Below are positions 5,501 to 8,658 of a DNA stretch of 8,658 bases, piece by piece. How positions within the stretch are numbered: position 1 is the stretch's first letter; every line of letters begins with the position of its first letter. Both the position numbers and the translations under genes were made by a program. The DNA comes from Patescibacteria group bacterium. GTDB lineage: Bacteria > Patescibacteriota > JABMPQ01 > JAHIRA01. Location: the NCBI GenBank assembly GCA_018818905.1, contig JAHIRA010000185.1, positions 1 through 8,658 on the forward strand, given 5' to 3'. The notes beneath the pieces were generated by a model. The model ran no database searches, had not been told where the DNA came from, and saw only the letters and a program-made list of their open reading frames with translations.

Positions 5501-6493
5501 ATGACTTATTTGAACGCGCTAAAAAAATATTGGTACTTGGTAGTCTTGCTGATTGTTGTCAGCACGGTGCTTTCATTTGGTATAAGTTTGTTCCAAACTC
5601 CCAAATACCTTTCAGAAGTGAACCTTTTGGTCATCCAAAAGCAAGGCAGTAAGCTTGATGCTTATTCTGCGGCTAGAAGTGCTGAAACCATTTCCGGCGT
5701 GCTTTCAAAGATGGTTTATACAACTTCTTTTTACGATAGAGTTCAGAAGGTTGATTATGATCTCGGCTATGCTCTGCCCAACTCTCCAGAAAAACGAAAA
5801 AAAGAATGGGAGAAAATGGTCAGAACTAACGCCTCCGGTGATGGAACCATGTCTATTGAGGTTTACCATCCCAATAGAGAGGTGGCCGAAAACTACGCTA
5901 TGGGTATTGCTTATGTTCTAGTCAATCATGGCTGGGACTACCATGGTGGTGGTGACCAGATTGAAATCAAAATGGTTGATCAACCCTATACTTCTATCAA
6001 ACCAGCTTCCCCAAATCTTGTTCAAAACACTGTCCTTGGGTTGATGGCTGGGACAATGATCTCTCTAAGCATGATCATGCTTCTAAGCTTTAGGAAGCAA
6101 GAAGAAGACATATTCGTCCAGGCAGAAGATAATAAAGGTGAAAGTCTCTTTGATGAAGACAACAATAGCCCAAAAACTTTAATTCCTGAAACGGAGCGCG
6201 CTGATCTTCCAGAACGGATACCAATATTGGAGTCCGTACCGAGTGATGAACTTGAGGACAACGTTGAAACAAGTGTTCAAGAAAATCTACCGAGCGAAGA
6301 AAAAAGAGAAGCAACTGAGGAAATAACAAATCTACCCGTTGAAGATAAGTCTGATGAAGTGGACCAAGAAATCAAAACAAAGAAGGGTCCTCTTCCAGAA
6401 GAACTGAAAAGAAGTGGTCAAAAAGACCATTATCATCCAGCGAGTGTTAATTCCTGGGTAAGATCAGGAAAGTTTGATCCTCAACAATCTTAA
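5501..6493 (+). CDS. Wzz/YveK-like polysaccharide chain-length determinant with long acidic cytoplasmic tail
   Basis: The 330-residue protein has the two-helix plan of polysaccharide co-polymerases: TM1 at about 11-31, an extracytoplasmic domain at about 32-172, the Pro-containing motif QPYTSIKPASPN (161-172) that precedes TM2 in Wzz/YveK proteins, and TM2 at about 174-196. Such proteins set the length of surface polysaccharide made by Wzy-type polymerases or act with a tyrosine kinase. Here the region after TM2 (197-330) is not a kinase: it has no Walker motif, is rich in Glu/Asp, Pro and Ser, and looks disordered. It ends in a small basic/aromatic patch (KDHYHPASVNSWVRSGKF). The start is ATG 5501, without a Shine-Dalgarno site; no nearby alternative keeps TM1 intact. 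A convergent GT4 gene downstream fits a surface-glycan role. Confidence 0.8.
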   Translation: MTYLNALKKYWYLVVLLIVVSTVLSFGISLFQTPKYLSEVNLLVIQKQGSKLDAYSAARSAETISGVLSKMVYTTSFYDRVQKVDYDLGYALPNSPEKRKKEWEKMVRTNASGDGTMSIEVYHPNREVAENYAMGIAYVLVNHGWDYHGGGDQIEIKMVDQPYTSIKPASPNLVQNTVLGLMAGTMISLSMIMLLSFRKQEEDIFVQAEDNKGESLFDEDNNSPKTLIPETERADLPERIPILESVPSDELEDNVETSVQENLPSEEKREATEEITNLPVEDKSDEVDQEIKTKKGPLPEELKRSGQKDHYHPASVNSWVRSGKFDPQQS

Positions 6494-6500
6494 ATAGAGC

Positions 6501-6531
6501 AAAAACACCTCCTGTATGGGAGGTGTTTTTT
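6501..6531. terminator. Bidirectional terminator shared by the Wzz-like and GT4 genes
   Basis: ACACCTCC (6505-6512) pairs with GGAGGTGT (6519-6526) across a 6-base loop. A run of A (6501-6505) precedes the stem and a run of T (6526-6531) follows it, so it can stop transcription from both the plus-strand gene ending at 6493 and the minus-strand gene ending at 6547. Confidence 0.9.
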
Positions 6532-6546
6532 GATTGGGGGCTAGTT

Positions 6547-7674
6547 CTAGCTTAGAAGGCTTTTAAGCTTGGCAACCTGCTCTGCCCAAGTAAAGCTCTG
6601 CTTGGCTCTTAGAAGGCCATTTTGACCCATCTGCTGACGTTTCTGTGGGTTGTCGAGGAGAGAAAAGAGGGCTTTTTCTAGCTCTTGGACAGTCTTGTTG
6701 TTTTTGTTGATATCTATTAATATTCCGGTTTTGCTGTCTACGACTGCTTCTGGGATGCCACCGGTTTTGGTAGAAACAACCGGAAGGGCGGCTGCGGCGG
6801 CCTCTAGAAAAACCAAGCCAAAGCCTTCCAGATCACCGGAAAGATCAAGGCTGGGCATAACAAAAATATCGGCAGTCGCAAATTGTTTGATAACTTCTTT
6901 GTCCGAAAGCTGACCGTGAAAGATGACGTTTTTTTCGAGCTTCAAATCTTTGACTTGATTCTTGAGATTGTTTTTTTCTTCCCCATCACCAACAATGTTG
7001 TAACTGAGGTCAGGGTATTTTCGGATTAACGGTCCAAGTGCCTCTATGACCAAGTGATGGCCTTTGCGCCTAACAAGTCGAGCAACGGTTAGTAAAGACA
7101 AATTATCTTTGCTTGGTTTTGTTGTAGGGGAGAACTTATCAAGATCAACCCCGGGAGGGATAATCTCTATTTTATCTTTATCTAAGTCAAAAATACCTGC
7201 TATTTTCTGTTTGATGATGTCTGTGGTGCAGATAATGTGGTCGGCATTCTTTAGGGTTGACTCTAAGGCATATGTCTGCAAAGCTCGATTCTTGGTGGTA
7301 ATTTCAAAGACCTCTTTGCCGTGAACAAAAACATCATAGTGAAGGCCAAGACTGTTTTTGAGACGCATGGCAGACAAACCCAAAGGAAGAGAGTGGCCAA
7401 TGACCAGTTTTTTGATATTTTCTTTTTGGACAATTTTTTTTATTTCTCGGGAGAATGAGAGGGTAGAAAGCTTGAGGTATTTGAGAGGGGAGTCAAAAGA
7501 AGTACGATAGATTTTGTAAGCTTGTTTCCGGTCAAAATCAAAATCACCGGGTTGTTTTTTGGTCAGAACCACAACCTGTTTGGAGGGGAGTCTCTTGAAA
7601 AGATTTTCCAAATGATTTTGGAGACCACCTTTTTCTGGGGGGTAGAAGAAAGTGGCCAAGAGTGTTTTTGGCAT
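6547..7674 (-). CDS. GT4-family glycosyltransferase (GT-B fold)
   Basis: With the start at 7674 the protein has 375 residues, a typical GT4 length. The N-terminal acceptor-side domain shows YPPEKGGLQNH (11-21), the Gly-rich loop common to these enzymes, and HGKE (118-121). The C-terminal nucleotide-sugar domain shows PPGVDLDKF (173-181), ARLVRRKGH (198-206), VGDGEE (228-233), the E-x7-E motif from Glu283 to Glu291 (EGFGLVFLE), and TGGIPEAV (304-311). This is the PimA/PimB/WcaI-type retaining family; donor and acceptor cannot be told from sequence. It probably works at the cytoplasmic membrane face on a lipid-linked or surface glycan. A further 18 in-frame codons upstream to 7728 are rejected because a TATAAT box lies inside them. 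It ends in two in-frame TAG codons and converges with the Wzz-like gene. Confidence 0.93.
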   Translation of the reverse strand: MPKTLLATFFYPPEKGGLQNHLENLFKRLPSKQVVVLTKKQPGDFDFDRKQAYKIYRTSFDSPLKYLKLSTLSFSREIKKIVQKENIKKLVIGHSLPLGLSAMRLKNSLGLHYDVFVHGKEVFEITTKNRALQTYALESTLKNADHIICTTDIIKQKIAGIFDLDKDKIEIIPPGVDLDKFSPTTKPSKDNLSLLTVARLVRRKGHHLVIEALGPLIRKYPDLSYNIVGDGEEKNNLKNQVKDLKLEKNVIFHGQLSDKEVIKQFATADIFVMPSLDLSGDLEGFGLVFLEAAAAALPVVSTKTGGIPEAVVDSKTGILIDINKNNKTVQELEKALFSLLDNPQKRQQMGQNGLLRAKQSFTWAEQVAKLKSLLS

Positions 7675-7684
7675 TGGTAAAGCT

Positions 7685-7714
7685 ATTATAACACAATTGG
7701 CCATAATGTGGGAA
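7685..7714 (-). promoter_or_regulatory. Promoter of the GT4 gene, giving an almost leaderless mRNA
   Basis: On the minus strand a perfect TATAAT (plus positions 7685-7690) has TTCCCA (7709-7714) 18 bases upstream as a moderate -35. The expected start of transcription is around 7678, only about 4 bases before the ATG at 7674. This supports that start codon and implies leaderless or near-leaderless translation. Confidence 0.65.
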
Positions 7715-7721
7715 AAAATGC

Positions 7722-7750
7722 TTGACATATTTGCCTAAATATATTATGGT
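7722..7750 (+). promoter_or_regulatory. Promoter of the cysteine-rich protein gene
   Basis: A perfect TTGACA (7722-7727), a 17-base AT-rich spacer and TATGGT (7745-7750). Transcription would start near 7757, which makes a leader of about 90 bases, the longest in the window. It stands back to back with the GT4 promoter. Confidence 0.7.
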
Positions 7751-7760
7751 TAGGAGCTGT

Positions 7761-7802
7761 AAATTGTCGGCTCTTTTTTTACAATTTGGTTCACAAAGAG
7801 CC
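7761..7802 (+). promoter_or_regulatory. Leader RNA structure with two crossing stems
   Basis: AAATTGT (7761-7767) can pair with ACAATTT (7781-7787), and GGCTCTTT (7769-7776) with AAAGAGCC (7795-7802). The order is left1, left2, right1, right2, so the stems either form an H-type pseudoknot or exclude each other. The connecting loops would be 1, 4 and 7 bases. I do not recognise a known riboswitch class. The element lies wholly inside the predicted transcript, about 45 bases before the start codon. Confidence 0.5.
7781..7797 (+). repeat. Second copy of the motif found after the transposase stop
   Basis: ACAATTTGGTTCACAAA, identical to 100-115 apart from a one-base insertion. Its first seven bases form the right arm of stem 1 and its last three the start of the right arm of stem 2 in the leader structure, so it also contributes to the fold. 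Confidence 0.6.
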
Positions 7803-7809
7803 CAAATCA

Positions 7810-7823
7810 CGCCCTTAGGGGCG
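7810..7823 (+). promoter_or_regulatory. Small leader hairpin before the Shine-Dalgarno site
   Basis: CGCCC (7810-7814) pairs with GGGCG (7819-7823) around a TTAG loop. It is followed by 12 bases and then the Shine-Dalgarno site. There is no T run, so it is not a terminator. Confidence 0.5.
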
Positions 7824-7835
7824 CATGACACAACT

Positions 7836-7844
7836 GGAGGAGGA
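7836..7844 (+). promoter_or_regulatory. Strong Shine-Dalgarno site
   Basis: GGAGGAGGA ends three bases before the ATG at 7848, and its AGGAGG core lies at 7838-7843. It is by far the best ribosome-binding site in the window and fixes this start. Confidence 0.85.
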
Positions 7845-7847
7845 ATC

Positions 7848-8658
7848 ATGAAAAAGTTGTTGGTCGTTTTGATGTTGGTCCTGGGACTCTTTACCTCGAA
7901 ACCCGTTAAGGCGGGGATTGGGGTGCCGTTGCTCACAATCACTACTTCGACGAACTGCGCAGATCTTGAGCAGTTTGTCGTAAAAACCATCAACGAGAAA
8001 GTTGATGGTGGGGTGGTGCGTCTTAACTACCGTCTTCCCATGAAGTGGGGAAGAAGATGGGCGTATATCCAACAAGTTTCTGTATTGGCAAAAAAAGAAG
8101 GTGTAAAAACCATTTTTTTGATGCGATGCAGAAACTGGACTCGTGGCCGAGTCAAAGCTGATTTTGTTCTTACGAAGACGTGGGGAAGGAGTGGGAATCT
8201 CATAAAAAGAGACGGCCTGAGCTGGCACGCGGGAATTAAGATTCCGTTGAAGCTTGAAACGGCCAAGAAGCTCTTTTTGGAGAAGCTTCAATCTGCTGCG
8301 AAGGTGAAGAAATGCGGTGGAGAGACCTGCTTCAAAATGAAGTCAGCTGTTTCTAACGGTGGGTCAGATGATATACCAGAAGAGGATGGCCCAGGCGGCG
8401 GCACGACTCTGAGTAGGGGTCAGTGTCGTAGCGATACTGACTGTACCGATAAATGGAAATATCGGTACAGAATTTATTGCTACAAGAAAGTCAGGCTTGC
8501 CAAAGATCGGGGAGTTTGTACTTCCTGTGTCGGTGGAAAGGTAGGCGATAAGCAATGTGGCGAAGGCTACTATTGCTCAAAGACGAGAATTCGTCGCCAC
8601 GATAGTAGACTGACTATCAAAACAATAGCCTCCTTCCCTCGTTGTTACAAGCGACGGA
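7848..8658 (+). CDS. Secreted cysteine-rich protein of unknown function, 3' end outside the window
   Basis: The frame is open from ATG 7848 to the window edge, 270 complete codons with no stop. It begins with a clear signal peptide (MKKLLVVLMLVLGLFTS..., cleavage likely after VKA at 20-22). Residues 23-165 form a basic, Trp-containing domain with Cys37, 94, 156 and 161. A Gly/acidic linker follows (about 170-186), then a Cys-rich region with Cys193, 199, 211, 224, 227, 237, 243 and 266. The spacing and sequences such as CRSDTDC and CGEGYYC recall small disulfide modules of the Dickkopf/WAP general type, present perhaps twice; this is a pattern resemblance, not an assignment. Twelve cysteines after a signal peptide imply disulfide bonds outside the cytoplasm. 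Mature-protein Lys/Arg content is high. The gene has its own promoter, a structured leader and a strong Shine-Dalgarno site, unlike its neighbours. Confidence 0.85.
   Translation, partial: MKKLLVVLMLVLGLFTSKPVKAGIGVPLLTITTSTNCADLEQFVVKTINEKVDGGVVRLNYRLPMKWGRRWAYIQQVSVLAKKEGVKTIFLMRCRNWTRGRVKADFVLTKTWGRSGNLIKRDGLSWHAGIKIPLKLETAKKLFLEKLQSAAKVKKCGGETCFKMKSAVSNGGSDDIPEEDGPGGGTTLSRGQCRSDTDCTDKWKYRYRIYCYKKVRLAKDRGVCTSCVGGKVGDKQCGEGYYCSKTRIRRHDSRLTIKTIASFPRCYKRR

Noticed and set aside
5425..5652. Plus-strand open frame of 75 codons overlapping the Wzz-like start
   Set aside because: It overlaps TM1 coding sequence in another frame and lacks a ribosome-binding site or recognisable content.
7675..7728. 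Longer N-terminus for the GT4 protein
   Set aside because: The extra 18 codons contain the TATAAT box and -35 and precede the usual GT4 beginning (MPKTLLATFFYPPEKGG).
100..7797. The whole 7.7 kb between the motif copies as one integrated element
   Set aside because: The enclosed genes look like ordinary envelope genes with the same AT-rich style and promoters, there is no integrase inside, and neither copy lies in a tRNA gene; kept only as a minor option.
7815..8291. Minus-strand open frame of 158 codons
   Set aside because: It lies antisense to the cysteine-rich secreted protein, which has promoter, Shine-Dalgarno site and signal peptide; the antisense product has no recognisable feature.

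Overview
The window most likely comes from a small-genomed member of the Candidate Phyla Radiation (Patescibacteria). The main clue is a 51-residue DUF5679-type zinc-ribbon protein. Supporting clues are extended -10 promoters with short leaders, and most start codons lacking a Shine-Dalgarno sequence. All complete genes end in TAA or TAG and none needs UGA read as an amino acid. The phylum is an inference; no rRNA or other decisive marker is present.

Layout: (1) 1-100 is the C-terminal tail of an integrase-core transposase, so the window opens at the edge of an insertion sequence. (2) 139-1017 encodes an unrecognised three-helix membrane protein with a coiled coil and a very basic tail, closed by a strong terminator. 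(3) 1201-2607 has its own promoter and encodes a secreted calcium-type FG-GAP/propeller protein fused to an L,D-transpeptidase domain. (4) 2626-2940 (minus) and 3052-3207 (plus) are a divergent pair of small genes whose promoters overlap around a perfect 8-bp tandem repeat. (5) 3318-4097 and 4113-5375 look like a two-gene operon: a polytopic membrane protein and a membrane-anchored HtrA-like protein with PDZ domain whose catalytic His and Asp positions are substituted, so probably a pseudoprotease. (6) 5501-6493 is a Wzz/YveK-like polysaccharide chain-length protein with a long acidic tail. It converges on (7) 6547-7674 (minus), a GT4 glycosyltransferase, and the two share a bidirectional terminator. 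(8) 7848 to the window end is the 5' part of a secreted cysteine-rich protein with a structured leader and a strong Shine-Dalgarno site.

The common theme is the cell envelope: a peptidoglycan cross-linking enzyme, a surface polysaccharide length regulator, a glycosyltransferase, an extracytoplasmic quality-control or scaffold protein, and secreted and membrane proteins. The most unusual items are the degenerate HtrA triad, the potentially pseudoknotted leader of the cysteine-rich gene, a 16-17 bp motif shared by that leader and the transposase gene end, and the repeat-bearing divergent promoter region. No rRNA, tRNA or CRISPR array was seen, and no gene-free stretch exceeds 300 bases (the longest is about 180).
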